Source: Pycnococcus provasolii (lineage: Eukaryota; Chlorophyta; Pseudoscourfieldiophyceae; Pseudoscourfieldiales; Pycnococcaceae). From it: a stretch of 64,000 bases of DNA. Positions 1-9,680 of the stretch are shown here, one piece after another. The stretch is taken from NCBI GenBank assembly GCA_938743325.2, contig OW568863.1, positions 806,001 through 870,000 of the forward strand, in the 5' to 3' direction. Made by a program: the position numbers and the translations under genes. The first letter of the stretch is position 1. The number at the start of each line of letters is the position of its first letter. The notes under the pieces are model-generated. The model saw nothing but the letters and a program-made list of their open reading frames with translations. It was not told the origin of the DNA and ran no database searches.

Positions 1-17
1 ACATGCCACTTCTACAG

Positions 18-289
18 GCGCGCAGTGCCACGTTGCAGAGAAGGGTGGAGGACACAAGCAGGGCCCGAACCTGGGAGGACTCTTTGGACGACTCAGCGGA
101 ACAACGGCTGGATTCAGCTTCTCCAAGGCCAACATCGACGCCAAGGTTACGTGGGGCGAGGATACGTTGTACGACTACCTGCTGAACCCGAAGAAGTACA
201 TGCCGGGAACGAAAATGGTGTTTGCGGGACTGAAGAAGCCGCAGGAGCGCGCCGATCTGATCGCCTACATGAAGAACGCGACGGCGTAA
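18..289 (+). CDS. cytochrome c, last exon (5' part outside window)
   Basis: This is the mitochondrial intermembrane-space electron carrier between complexes III and IV, partial at the window edge. A splice acceptor (tctacag) ends at base 17, and the exon opens with the last two bases of a split Cys codon followed by A-Q-C-H. If the previous exon ends in T, this restores the haem-binding CxxCH motif. Downstream are [10 protein letters not shown], a typical FSFSKAN stretch, the [13 protein letters not shown] segment carrying the axial Met, and a C-terminal [10 protein letters not shown] helix, ending at TAA 287-289. About 89 codons are present, so only the short N-terminal part is missing. The family assignment is secure; the upstream exon cannot be seen. 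Confidence 0.95.
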
Positions 290-744
290 GAAAGCGTGCG
301 CAGCAAGCGAACGTATAAGGTATCGGGAAGACACTTGTGCTCTGTGTTACAAACGCGAACGAAGTGTGTCGTTGAGGATTTTAAAACATGTTTCATCCTG
401 CGGTGTGTGTTGTTTGTTGGTGGTATGAAAGGTGGCGGCGGGATGCCCGTTAGAATCTCATTTTCACACACACAAGAAACGCGCCACTCCCAAAGTACAC
501 GTGAAAAACATGAGAGCCTCAAGAGGAAGGCAGTAGATAGGTTTGTTTCACCACGAAGTGATTCACTCTGACTCCTGACACAAGGTACATCCATATCGTA
601 TCATCCTCGGCAACTGTTCACATGTCTCCTCCCACCAAAAACACAACAAAATCGTCACAGCAAGAGACAAATAAGACCAACGCACCGTAAAGAAAAAATT
701 TAACGACGCGTTTCCGCAAACGCAACTTAGAATGATCGCGTCTC
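290..744. other. intergenic, convergent 3' ends
   Basis: Between the end of cytochrome c and the stop of P5C reductase. It holds short AT-richer tracts likely to be 3' UTRs. I see no gene, RNA or repeat here. Confidence 0.6.
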
Positions 745-1569
745 TCACATTCGACTCATTTCGCGCGCGCGGTCAGCGGCGGCATTCACACCCTCGATGA
801 AGGCACTTCTCACTCCGTTCTTTTCCAGAGCACGAACACCCGCAATGGTGGTGCCACCTGGGGAGCACACGTTGTCCTTAAGAGCACCAGGGTGCTGTCC
901 CGTCTCGAGGACCATCTTAGCTGCACCCATCACAGTCTGTGCGGCGAGCGGGAGAGCGACGTCGCGTGGAAGGCCAGCCGCGACTCCGCCGTCAGCCATC
1001 GCCTCGATCGCGAGGTACACATACGCAGGGCCCGATCCAGAGAGACCGGTGACAGCGTCAAGGAGGTTTTCGGGCACCTTTCGAATGACGCCAATGGCGC
1101 CGAATAGCTCCTCGACGCGCTTGCCGTTCGCCTCGCTTGCGTGCTTTCCTGCGGCATAGGCACACGCTGCGGCACCGACGAGGCAAGGTGTGTTGGGCAT
1201 GACACGAACGCACGGGACTTTCGACGACTTGCACGCCGCCGCCTCGATCTTCTCGAGCGGAACGCCTGCGGCGATGGAGACGATGAGCTGGTCGGGGGAG
1301 AGGTCCCCAGACGTCTCCTCGAGCACCGTCGACACGTAGTTGGGCTTCACGCTCACGAACACCGTCTCGCTCGCCCGCACGACTTCCCCGTTGGTCGTGA
1401 CAGCTTTTGCGCCAAACTCCTCGAACACCTGTCGCCTGACCTCCCACGGGTCGTACGCTGTGATATCTTCTGGTTTGCAGAGTCCCGCCTTGACAAATCC
1501 GCGCGCCATGGCCTCAGCCATTTGCCCCGCTCCAAGGAACCCGATGGTACCAGGTCTAACAGGAGACAT
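745..1569 (-). CDS. pyrroline-5-carboxylate reductase
   Basis: Catalyses the last step of proline synthesis, NAD(P)H-dependent reduction of 1-pyrroline-5-carboxylate. From the first ATG the protein is 274 aa, the usual length for the family. It opens with a Rossmann motif (TIGFLGAGQMAEA), contains the SVKPNYV and RVMPNTPCLVG segments, and carries the P5CR signature GLSGSGPAYVYLAIEAMADG followed by CSPGGTTIAGVRALE near the C-terminus. The frame stays open upstream of the ATG to about base 1948 with no ATG. Its last 40 or so residues are Ser/Arg/Ala-rich and end in RSIVRAAAANSDLENTT, which looks like a transit peptide. Either an upstream start or exon exists, or translation begins at 1569 and the enzyme is cytosolic. 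Confidence 0.93.
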   Translation of the reverse strand: MSPVRPGTIGFLGAGQMAEAMARGFVKAGLCKPEDITAYDPWEVRRQVFEEFGAKAVTTNGEVVRASETVFVSVKPNYVSTVLEETSGDLSPDQLIVSIAAGVPLEKIEAAACKSSKVPCVRVMPNTPCLVGAAACAYAAGKHASEANGKRVEELFGAIGVIRKVPENLLDAVTGLSGSGPAYVYLAIEAMADGGVAAGLPRDVALPLAAQTVMGAAKMVLETGQHPGALKDNVCSPGGTTIAGVRALEKNGVRSAFIEGVNAAADRAREMSRM

Positions 1570-2054
1570 TGTCGTATTCTCTAGATCCGAATTCGCTGCT
1601 GCTGCTCTCACAATGGAACGAGACGAACGACAAGGATGATGACGATGCAATGCAGGATGACGACAAGGACCCGCCAATGACAATGATGATGGTGAAGTCT
1701 TGACCCTGAAGTTAAACCCTTTCCCCAGCCCGTATAATCCAACTGTAAGAGGAGTAATCTCGACAACTGACGGCTGCCAAGTCAACCAACCAACACGAGT
1801 GAAGTCAAGCGAAGCGAAGCGAAGGGCAGTGACTGAAAAAGAATTTCACAAAATAAGCCAGTCGGTTGAGGGGAGGGGATAGGATAGGACGGAAAGGGAG
1901 AGGAAGAGGGCGGGGCGGCGGCGGCGCGGCGTACCCTGGTAACCCTAGCTCGTCAGTCGGGCGAACCACAATACCCTAACCCATATCATCCGTTAAGTTC
2001 ATCATCCGTTATAATACAGTTAGTTTTTTTTATAAAAAAACGGTAGTCCTACAT
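1570..2054. other. divergent promoter region of P5CR and the GltS-like gene
   Basis: Contains the ATG-less open leader of P5CR (to about 1948), a GA-rich stretch, single telomere-like motifs (aaccctag near 1941, ataccctaaccc near 1971) and a tttttttataaaaaaa tract just before the GltS-like start. No other gene is seen. Confidence 0.5.
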
Positions 2055-3109
2055 ATGATGGCGCCCTCTCCATCAGCGACCACCTCAAGCTCCCACGTCT
2101 TGACTACCTTCGACTCAACGGCGGCGTTCGGCCTTTTAAGCCTCCTTTTATTGATGGGACACGCAACGCGAACGCTCGTAACCCCCATACGCGCACTGCA
2201 CATACCCTCGTCTGTCGTCGCGGGTCTGCTTGGACTCGCCGCCATCAATACCTTACCACCCATCATACCAGGTCTTGAAGAGTTCGCGCACAACACTGCA
2301 AGAGCATGGAGAAGCTGGCCAGGAATACTCATCAACCTCATCTTCAGCGCGATGTTCCTCGGTGTGCGCCTGCCCTCCGCCTCGAAGGTGGCGAACATCG
2401 CGGGTATGCAACTGTGCTACGGCTTCTTCATCGCCTTCGGGCAGTGGGCCGTTGCACTGGGAATCACACTCGCCATCGTCGTTCCCATCTGGAAAACGGA
2501 CCCGCTCATCGCAACCACCATCCCAGTTGGATTCGCGGGGGGCCACGGTACTGCCGGAAACGAGGGCTCGTTGAAACCTACAAGGATCTCGGCTTCAACG
2601 CGGGCAGCGACCTGGGGCTCTTTACCGCGACTGTTGGACTCATATCCGCGCTTGCGATCGGCGTTGGTGCCGTGGCATATGCACGCGCGACGGGCGCGAT
2701 GCCCGTGCGCGCGAGCAGCGGCGACGGCCACGGTGGTAGTGACGCAGCAGCCAAAAGCAGCGGCATCATCCCGCTGGATGAAAGGCCAATCGCCGGAAGG
2801 CTTACCGTGCCTGGCGAGCAGCTCGATTCTATGTCGCTGCATGCAGCATTCGTGGGACTTGCTGTCGCCTTTGGTATGGCCCTGAAAGCTGCGCTAGTTG
2901 CACTTGAAAATCTAAGCGAAGCAACGAAGTCGCTCGGATTAGCTGCCAGCCTTCCATTGTTCCCGATGTGCATGTTAGGCGGGGTTGCCGTTCAGTCATT
3001 CGTGGAGCGCGCATTCGCCGCGTCTCCCATTGACCGCGATCTCATGAGCCAAAATCTTATCACAACACGATCAGACTCCACAAGTACAGTAGACGAAGAA
3101 GGTAGCTAG
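2055..3109 (+). pseudogene. GltS-type sodium/glutamate symporter, frameshifted and C-terminally short
   Basis: Resembles bacterial-type GltS, which couples glutamate uptake to Na+. The first frame (ATG 2055) gives membrane segments, HIPSSVVAGLLG and the diagnostic glycine-rich motif VGFAGGHGTAGNEGS. Homology then moves to the -1 frame at about 2560-2580, where ETYKDLGFNAGSDLGLF continues the family pattern through PLFPMCMLGGVAVQ to a stop at 3107-3109. A single missing base explains the shift. The joined product would be about 350 aa, and after the VQ segment the remaining family helices (roughly 90-100 residues) are replaced by an unrelated tail. I infer a decaying gene. A sequencing error could explain the frameshift but not the missing C-terminal helices. 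The telomere-like motif and AT tract upstream look like a normal promoter. Confidence 0.6.
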
Positions 3110-3523
3110 GAGGGCACAGCAAAGAGATTACAGCTTGATAAATACTGTTTTATATGAGAAGACATTAAAACGAGGGGAAGAAAAGAAGTGGTTTATTTAC
3201 AACGGGGCGCACGTCGCTCGGATATATCGTCGAACGGACGCCCCTCAGCGCAGCCCCACAGCCCCACCATCCTCTCCCACACTTGGACGCCATTGGCCAT
3301 TGCCAACAACGATGGAACAACTCTACACCACCAAAAGTCAAAACACCGACCTCCGACCGGGATCCCCAAGGGGGAAAAAAAAAAGGCCCGACCAAAATGG
3401 TGCATGGACTTATTTGGTCGTGTGGTTGGTGGATCCCCAAATCTGGCAGTCTGGGGGGTGCAGGACCCTTTTTCTCAATTTCTAAGGATTTTCGTTTTTA
3501 ACATAACGTTTTATAAAATGTTT
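3110..3523. other. intergenic, convergent 3' ends
   Basis: Lies between the GltS-like gene and the hotdog gene. It has a purine/poly-A tract near 3372-3385 and an ataacgttttataaaatgttttc AT-rich stretch near 3500. No gene recognised. Confidence 0.5.
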
Positions 3524-4522
3524 TCATGTCGACATTCCACAGAACGCACTTGTCATATCCTCCCACCAACTAACTATGGGCATCGGTTTCATCTCACCAC
3601 GGTTCACACAAGCGCACAGCACGAAGCCTGATGCAAGCAGCACGTCATCGCGGCCAGCTTCGCCCGTGCCGTCGCGGCTGATCAGCCAAAGGCTCTGGTG
3701 GTGCATAAGTTGCTTTTTTCCGTTCAGCAGGCTTATGGCTGTGCGCACTTCTACCTTGGCTCCCGGGCCGACGCGGTGCGGTCGCTGGCCAAACTCGACC
3801 TTGTCAAATCGCGCGACGACAATCAGCTGCCCCTCGTCCTTCAGACGGCCGAGAAGCGACTTGCCCGTGTCAGCGTCAATCAGGTTACGCCCACGCTCGA
3901 AGAAGTTGACTACGGAACGGTTGCTCAGAAAGTTGGTTCCCGCGTCGTCGCACTCGTCCGGCTGCACATAAAACGGCAAGTTGTAGCACTTCTGACGCGC
4001 GCGGGGTCCAGCAACGCAACTGAGGTTCGGCCCTTGTGCGTGCGGGAACCTGAGACCCATCATGGCGTTCATGAAGGCCGGCAAGTCACCGGTGCACTTG
4101 TTTGCGTTCTCGACGATAGTGCCAGGTAGCGGACACGGTCCCATGTCATCCTCGCACGCTATCCGTAACAAGATGTCTGTGTATATTGTTTTTGCGGACT
4201 CGCCGGTTCCCGTGATGTTGACGTACGCCGTGATAGATTCGTCGTCGACTTCTGTAAGCGTGACGTTGACGGCGAGTCGCGCACCTAGGATCGCTCCGAC
4301 CAGGAATCTCTGAACGAGTATGGTTGTGTTGACGAGAGACGAGGACTCTTCGAGGAGTGCGGAGGCGACAGCATGTGCCCCCGATCCTCCTCCTAGGGCG
4401 GCCCATATGCCTCGCAGCGCATACTTGGCGTAGTTGTTGTGGTACAGCACCTCGTACGCGTCCGTGTCTTCGACGAACACCGTTATTTCAAGCGCAGACG
4501 GACACGCGAACGAAAACGCCAT
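3524..4522 (-). CDS. double-hotdog thioesterase-like protein
   Basis: A 332-aa protein with two segments typical of 4HBT-type hotdog folds. The first, at residues 10-40, reads EDTDAYEVLYHNNYAKY and matches the catalytic-Asp loop and long helix of acyl-CoA thioesterases. The second, in the middle, contains DECDDAGTNFLSNRSVVNFFERGR-type residues, equivalent to the same element of a second copy but with a less conserved active-site loop. Hydrolysis of an acyl-CoA or acyl-ACP is inferred only. The start is the first in-frame ATG (4522). The frame stays open for 33 more codons through a hydrophobic stretch but has no ATG. It is transcribed towards the GltS-like gene and away from a telomere-like tract shared with the RING gene. 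Confidence 0.6.
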   Translation of the reverse strand: MAFSFACPSALEITVFVEDTDAYEVLYHNNYAKYALRGIWAALGGGSGAHAVASALLEESSSLVNTTILVQRFLVGAILGARLAVNVTLTEVDDESITAYVNITGTGESAKTIYTDILLRIACEDDMGPCPLPGTIVENANKCTGDLPAFMNAMMGLRFPHAQGPNLSCVAGPRARQKCYNLPFYVQPDECDDAGTNFLSNRSVVNFFERGRNLIDADTGKSLLGRLKDEGQLIVVARFDKVEFGQRPHRVGPGAKVEVRTAISLLNGKKQLMHHQSLWLISRDGTGEAGRDDVLLASGFVLCACVNRGEMKPMPIVSWWEDMTSAFCGMST

Positions 4523-4627
4523 TGGAGGATTATGATCATGGGCGAACCCAAAAACGCAAAACCAAAACAATAAAAAAAAATGTAACGGATCCTTTCCCAA
4601 AACACCTAAGGTACCTACCAACTATAG

Positions 4628-4676
4628 CCCTAACCCTAACCCTAACCCTAACGGACTCTCCGTAACCCTAACCCTA
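4628..4676. repeat. telomere-like repeat (CCCTAA)n between divergent genes
   Basis: Four perfect CCCTAA units (4628-4651), a 12-base break, then two more (4663-4676). It lies between the start of the hotdog gene (minus) and the start of the RING gene (plus), about 50 bases upstream of the latter. It is too short and internal to be a telomere; position suggests a promoter element. Confidence 0.85.
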
Positions 4677-4723
4677 ATCGGACCCCCCCTTCCAACTCAC
4701 GCAAGTTCCGATTTTTTTATAAA

Positions 4724-5860
4724 ATGTTTTGTTTTTTTTCTATGGCGTCATCAGGTGCTCCCCTCGTCTCCACGGCAGCCGACTCCATGCCGCCGCCGTC
4801 AACGTCCTCCTTGGCACTGGAGGCGCTGGATCCTGCTCGTCAACCTCAGTTGGAACATGTGGTGGCAGGTGCTTCAGTGAATAATAATGATACGTCAGTC
4901 AGCTTGGGAACGTGTGCCATCTGCCTCACGCCTACCTGCGTAGTGGTGGACAAGTCTTCTTCTTCTTCTCGTTTCTTTCAGTCTACATCTCATTCACGAG
5001 CCCTCGACGACGACCCTGGGGCTACTACTTTTTCAGAGCGAGGAGGAAAAAACGAGTTACTGGGGGACGAACTGCCGCCGCCGTATCCTTCGTGGGACAC
5101 GTGCTATCTCGACAAGTGCATGCACGCCTTCCACATAACGTGCATACGTCAGTGGATCAAAGTTGCAAGCTCATATCGACGAAGCACACCGGCACGCGCG
5201 TCGTGCCCGCTCTGCAAACAAACGTTCAAGCGCATTTTTCGTGTGCTGCCGCGAATCGACAACGGCGACGACGACGACGACGACGACGAGGAGGAGGAGA
5301 AGGCGCGGTACTGGGGAAACGTGAGACTATTCACTGAGCACGTCAACGCCAGCTTGGCTAACCAACCAGGCCAACAGCCTATCCAACAACCCGGTCTGAA
5401 AAAACGAAGGCGCGTCTACGAAAACAGAGACGCAACAACACACCAGGTTGTCGTCGACGACGCGCCGTGCTCGCCGTCGGGTGGTGTGCGCTTTGACGAA
5501 ATTTCCAAGTTTGTGCACCGCGACTTGTGCGCCCTCACGGACGCGCACGACGACGAGAACACCGCTTTCGCATCGCACTTCATAGCGCGTGCCGCCTCGA
5601 TGGCAGCCACGACTGCGGCGACGGCGCCGCCCACGTCAGCTACGCGAATTCGCGTCGAAAGCTGTGCGCTTGACACCGTTCGTGATGCCGCCACCGCAGC
5701 TGCGTCCCATTTCTTCCCACCTGACAACGAGACGTGCTTGGCGCTAGCTGGCGAACTCGTGAAATTCCTCGCCAGCGGCGCGGAATCTGTTGCGGCGTAC
5801 GATGCGCTGAAGCGTGGCCTGCCACCTCCGAGAAGGCGCGGAGTCACATCGTCGCACTGA
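4724..5860 (+). CDS. RING-H2 zinc-finger protein (probable E3 ubiquitin ligase)
   Basis: A 378-aa protein with one RING-H2 domain. CAIC starts the first zinc site at about residues 65-68. The pattern is then spread by a Ser-rich insert of about 60 residues before CYLDKCMHAFHITCIRQW and the closing CPLCKQTF (about 165-170). The His-x2-His arrangement and the Trp after the second site are typical of RING-H2 ligases that recruit an E2. An acidic Asp/Glu run follows (about 185-195), and the remainder is low-similarity with a proline/arginine tail. Alternative start: ATG 4742 (MASSGAPLV), six codons in. The long insert inside the RING is unusual. Substrate unknown. Confidence 0.8.
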   Translation: MFCFFSMASSGAPLVSTAADSMPPPSTSSLALEALDPARQPQLEHVVAGASVNNNDTSVSLGTCAICLTPTCVVVDKSSSSSRFFQSTSHSRALDDDPGATTFSERGGKNELLGDELPPPYPSWDTCYLDKCMHAFHITCIRQWIKVASSYRRSTPARASCPLCKQTFKRIFRVLPRIDNGDDDDDDDEEEEKARYWGNVRLFTEHVNASLANQPGQQPIQQPGLKKRRRVYENRDATTHQVVVDDAPCSPSGGVRFDEISKFVHRDLCALTDAHDDENTAFASHFIARAASMAATTAATAPPTSATRIRVESCALDTVRDAATAAASHFFPPDNETCLALAGELVKFLASGAESVAAYDALKRGLPPPRRRGVTSSH

Positions 5861-6058
5861 CAACATGTAAACTTTAAGCAAGCACTACTGTATTGGTACC
5901 TTATTGTATTTTTTTCTCTCTCTCCCTCTCTCTCTCTTTGTTTTTTTGGAATATAGATTTGGTGTCAAATTCTTTACATTCTCAACGCATATCAAGGTTC
6001 ATAATGTTGATGTAAACTGTCTGACTCCCCGAATTTCTCCCACACTTGCTCTCACTTC

Positions 6059-7285
6059 TCAGCGCCAGTTGTCGAGCTGGCTTGTGCCGCTGATGTTGTG
6101 CCGGTTCTTCCAATCTTGCTTGCGCGCATTCCAGTAGGCAAACTTAAAGAAGGGCTTCTTCAGCGCACATGCTACGCGCACATCCAACGAGCGTATCTGG
6201 CCGGTGAGCGTGAAGACGTTCTTGATGGGTGCAAACTCCATCATGCCCTGTCCCCAAATGAGCGTGTCTCCGTCGACGATGCCTTGCACCCAGCATCTCT
6301 TCAGCGTTGCAACGCTGCACGGGCCTCTCGGCACCATGAGGCGGTCGCGGTAGTACCACAGATTCCGCTGTGTGGCCATGGCGCAGTAGTAGTACCTGAG
6401 CGGGTTGAAGATGGAACGCGTCCAGACGCGGTTGATTTCCTGGCCCTTTCCCCTGTCAAGCTCAGCCCTCTGCTTATTTGTCTCCTTCGAGGCGCTTTTC
6501 AGCGCTTCCTTGCGCAACTTTTCCGCGGCGATGAAGTCCGCCCTGGTCGCCTCCGTGCCTTCGCCGATGTACTCCGTTCCTTCCCACCTCTCCTTCCCTT
6601 GCCACGGTCTCTTCTTCATGAGGTAGCGCGTGTACTCCTTGTCGTTGGCTGTGAACGGAAGGGTGCCCATGAGTGTGCGTGCGGAGACGGTGTCAGTGGC
6701 TGCGGTGTCGTGCAAGGCTGCGACAGCTTTGCTGACGTCCGAGGTGGACATGCTCGCTGACTTGGGGATGAACACCGTCATCTTTTTGGAGGCATCCTTT
6801 GGGTCAGGAATATCGTCGCGTCGCGTCCAGACGGAGTTGTCGTAGACGAACGTGTTGTTTTCCACGACGGGCGTGGGAAGGGCTGTGGTAACTTGTTCGT
6901 ACGTCTTATTTTGCGTGAAGGATGCTGGGTAGAGCGCGGTCCACTTGGTCCTTTGTTGGTCAGGTTTTTTCCCCTTCTTCTCGTCGAAGTAGTAGAACGT
7001 CTCCGGCGCCCAGTCGAACGTTTGTTGTCGGAACGCGACATCTGCGACGACGTTCGGCTTTACACCACGCCCCGAACGACGACAAGGTGCTGCTGCCTCC
7101 CCACCGTCAGACTTGGACAACAAGCCTGACGATGAACCAGAACCAAACGAACCCGACGAAGATGCCTTGAAGCATCCCGCAGCTGACGAAGATGACCCCG
7201 CAGCCGCCGACCCCAATAATCCCGAATCACAAAGGGACAAAGCCAGCGTGCATATCGGATTCACCGTGTCAGAGAAGAGCGACAT
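6059..7285 (-). CDS. GYF_2 (DUF4339)-like domain protein
   Basis: A 408-aa protein. The C-terminal part contains LWYYRDRLMVPRGPCSV, then LIWGQGMMEFAPIKNV. This is the WYY...GP...W..GM..W/FxPI layout of GYF_2 domains, which bind proline-rich peptides. The N-terminal 70 residues are Ser/Gly-rich, followed by a charged middle region with KKRPWQGKERWEGTEYIG. The first in-frame ATG is at 7285; four codons of open frame precede it without an ATG. After the domain there is a basic Trp-rich tail (KFAYWNARKQDWKNRH). Plastid or membrane location is possible but not shown. It is convergent with the RING gene, with a 200-base gap. Confidence 0.6.
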   Translation of the reverse strand: MSLFSDTVNPICTLALSLCDSGLLGSAAAGSSSSAAGCFKASSSGSFGSGSSSGLLSKSDGGEAAAPCRRSGRGVKPNVVADVAFRQQTFDWAPETFYYFDEKKGKKPDQQRTKWTALYPASFTQNKTYEQVTTALPTPVVENNTFVYDNSVWTRRDDIPDPKDASKKMTVFIPKSASMSTSDVSKAVAALHDTAATDTVSARTLMGTLPFTANDKEYTRYLMKKRPWQGKERWEGTEYIGEGTEATRADFIAAEKLRKEALKSASKETNKQRAELDRGKGQEINRVWTRSIFNPLRYYYCAMATQRNLWYYRDRLMVPRGPCSVATLKRCWVQGIVDGDTLIWGQGMMEFAPIKNVFTLTGQIRSLDVRVACALKKPFFKFAYWNARKQDWKNRHNISGTSQLDNWR

Positions 7286-8315
7286 ATCTATCAACACTAA
7301 CCAAAAACACTAATAACCACCACGAAAACGACAAAAAACGCAATAAAGGGGAAATGGGCGTCGCCGCCGGGCCCCGGGGGGTTCTTCTCAAAAAGGATAA
7401 GACGGACGAAATCGTGGCAACTTTAAAACGCCGTTCCGTGCCAGGGGGGATCCCCAGTTTTGGAATGGTTTGGTTGGGCCGTTGGGGTTTCGGTTTGGGG
7501 TTTCTGTTTTAGGGTTCATTATTGGTTGGGGTTTCTGTTTGGGGGTTTCATGGTTGCCGGGTTGGGCAAGGTGGTTGGGCAACCTGGCCACACCTCCTTT
7601 GGTTTGGCCTCCTTTACCGAGGTTCTCTACCTTTCCCGGGTCCTTATTTTAACCTCTGCTGGCATCCTCGTTGGCGCTTTGCGTGGTACAGAGTGAAAGC
7701 ATGTCGTTTTGCTGTCCTTGAGACTTTGTACCTATTCGGAACTCGGAAGAAGTGCGACGACCCGCTCAAGTCTCAACGCGCGCTCGTTCCCATAACGCTC
7801 ATTCGTGAGGATCGCGCCTACCTTTCAAGTTTCCGCCACGAGGCTCCATTATCAGGCTGACGACCCAAGCTGGTAGATTGTGTGAATTTTCTGAGGAACA
7901 GGCGTAAATCCTGCGCGAGAAGAAACGCGGATTCCGTGCATGAAAGGAGAAAACCAAGCGGGACAACAGTGCGAAGGAGCGCAAGTTGCATGAAGCAGAC
8001 CCGTATCGTGTGGATCGAAGCCGATCAGATACGGGCGAATATTCTGGAAAAATGAAGAAAGCGCGTACAGTAGAGCACTAGGCACCACGTCGGCGAGCGA
8101 AGACCAGCAAAAGAAGACACAACCAGCAAGAAACAGGGATTCGCAAACTGCATGCTTGAAACAACCCCCCCTTGGGCAAAGAAGTGGGACCAACAAATCC
8201 CATCCAGATTCCAGAGGGAGGAGGAGAGGGAATGAATCCCCGCCTCTCAACTGTAAAACGGCCCCGCGGAATTTCCTTTCCCATCAGTAGCTTTTTCATC
8301 CTGTAAGTAATCGGA
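7286..8315. other. long intergenic region before the ADNT1-like gene
   Basis: About 1 kb without a recognisable gene. The first third has degenerate G/T-rich direct repeats (ggggtttctgttt twice, near 7499-7540) and one gttttagggtt motif. The rest (7640-8300) has only short frames in all readings with no family resemblance. No tRNA or other RNA fold was recognised. Confidence 0.5.
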
Positions 8316-9680
8316 ATGGCGCCTCGACCACTTCAGACACTTCAGCCTTCGCCTTCGTCGCCGCACGAGTACCGCGAGTCCATGGCCGGCATGAAGTCGG
8401 CCATGAGTCCATCGCCGGCGTCCTCGCACGTGTCGCTGCCGCCCACATACAACCCGAAGCACAACGTCGGCGCGGTCGCGCGAGCGCTCACGGCTGGTGG
8501 AATCGCGGGCGCCGTGTCGCGCACGGCGGTCGCGCCGCTCGAACGCCTGAAGATTCTTCAGCAGGTCGAGGGGCCAGGAATTGCTAACAGCCCGTACGCG
8601 ACGACGTGGGGAGGGCTGAGACACATGTGGAGAGAGGAGGGACTGCGTGGGTGGCTGAGAGGAAACGGAAGCAACTGCATACGCATCGTGCCAAACAGCG
8701 CAATCAAGTTTGTCTTTTACGAGGCGCTTACCGACGCGATTCGAGCGGGTGGACACCACAGTGCGAGCGGCGTCGGGGACGAGCTCAGCCCTTTGCAGAG
8801 ACTAGGCGCAGGTGCGGTGGCGGGCGTCGTGGGTATGTCCGCCACATACCCGCTCGACATGGTGCGAGGCCGACTTACCGTCGAGGGAACGTCGGGCAGA
8901 TATCGCAGTGTCGCGCACGCGACTCGGCTCATCATTAGGGAGGAGGGCGTGATGGCGCTGTACAAGGGATGGTTGCCGTCCGTGCTTGGCGTCGTACCGT
9001 ACATGGGACTCAACTTCGCCGTCTACGCGACGCTGAAGGACCGTTTCGTGCACGCAAGTCGCGACGCGGCGCTAGCGGTGCACAACGCTGCGGTGGCCCG
9101 AGGCGAGATTGCGCCCGACGTGGTTCCGAAGCTCCCATCCTCCGAGCGTGACTTGACTGTGACGACGCGTCTTGCGTGCGGCGCGGTGGCTGGTGCGTGC
9201 GGGCAGACGGTGGCGTTCCCGTTCGACGTCGTGCGAAGGCGCCTGCAGATGGTTGGTTTTTCCGATACCGCCAAATCTGGTGCCGCATCCGCATCCGCAT
9301 CCGCATCCGCGTCCGCATCCTCGCCGCCGCCGCCACCACCGCCGCCACGACCGTCCTCGTCACGTCTTCCCTCCCCCGCTCCATCTTCTGGCGCATCCCC
9401 GTCACCACCACCGTCATCCCGTCTTGCACCCGCCGCCACGGCAAGTGCGGCAGCGAGCGCAACGCGAGCGGCCAGCAGCTCATCGTCGATTCCCGCCATG
9501 CCTCGCTACACGGGCATGCTTGACTGCTTCGCCACGGTTGTGCGCGAGGAGGGATTCGGCGCGCTGTGGCGCGGAATTTTGCCAAACTACTACAAGGTTG
9601 TGCCAAGCATCGCGATCGCGTTCGTGACGTACGACGTGCTGAAGGAGATGCTTGACGTCGAGTTCAAAATATCCGCCTAA
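8316..9680 (+). CDS. ADNT1: mitochondrial-carrier-family adenine nucleotide transporter (ADNT1-like)
   Basis: A 454-aa inner-membrane carrier with three repeats. The first Px[DE]xx[KR] motif is APLERLKILQQV, the second YPLDMVRGRLT and the third FPFDVVRRRLQMVG. The segments GWLPSVLGVVPYMGLNF and SIAIAFVTYDVLKEMLGVEF-type ending (here LDVEFKISA) are close to plant ADNT1, which exchanges cytosolic AMP/ADP with mitochondrial ATP. Repeat 3 is split by about 75 residues of Ala/Ser/Pro-rich low-complexity sequence (DNA 9280-9500, with cgcatc and ccg runs). It must form a loop because both flanks are intact. There is no N-terminal EF-hand region, which separates it from the Ca-regulated SCaMC carriers. 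Confidence 0.88.
   Translation: MAPRPLQTLQPSPSSPHEYRESMAGMKSAMSPSPASSHVSLPPTYNPKHNVGAVARALTAGGIAGAVSRTAVAPLERLKILQQVEGPGIANSPYATTWGGLRHMWREEGLRGWLRGNGSNCIRIVPNSAIKFVFYEALTDAIRAGGHHSASGVGDELSPLQRLGAGAVAGVVGMSATYPLDMVRGRLTVEGTSGRYRSVAHATRLIIREEGVMALYKGWLPSVLGVVPYMGLNFAVYATLKDRFVHASRDAALAVHNAAVARGEIAPDVVPKLPSSERDLTVTTRLACGAVAGACGQTVAFPFDVVRRRLQMVGFSDTAKSGAASASASASASASSPPPPPPPPRPSSSRLPSPAPSSGASPSPPPSSRLAPAATASAAASATRAASSSSSIPAMPRYTGMLDCFATVVREEGFGALWRGILPNYYKVVPSIAIAFVTYDVLKEMLDVEFKISA

Noticed and set aside
4711-4724. tttttttataaaa as a TATA box for the RING gene
   Set aside because: It would place the transcript start downstream of the first ATG; kept only as an AT tract.
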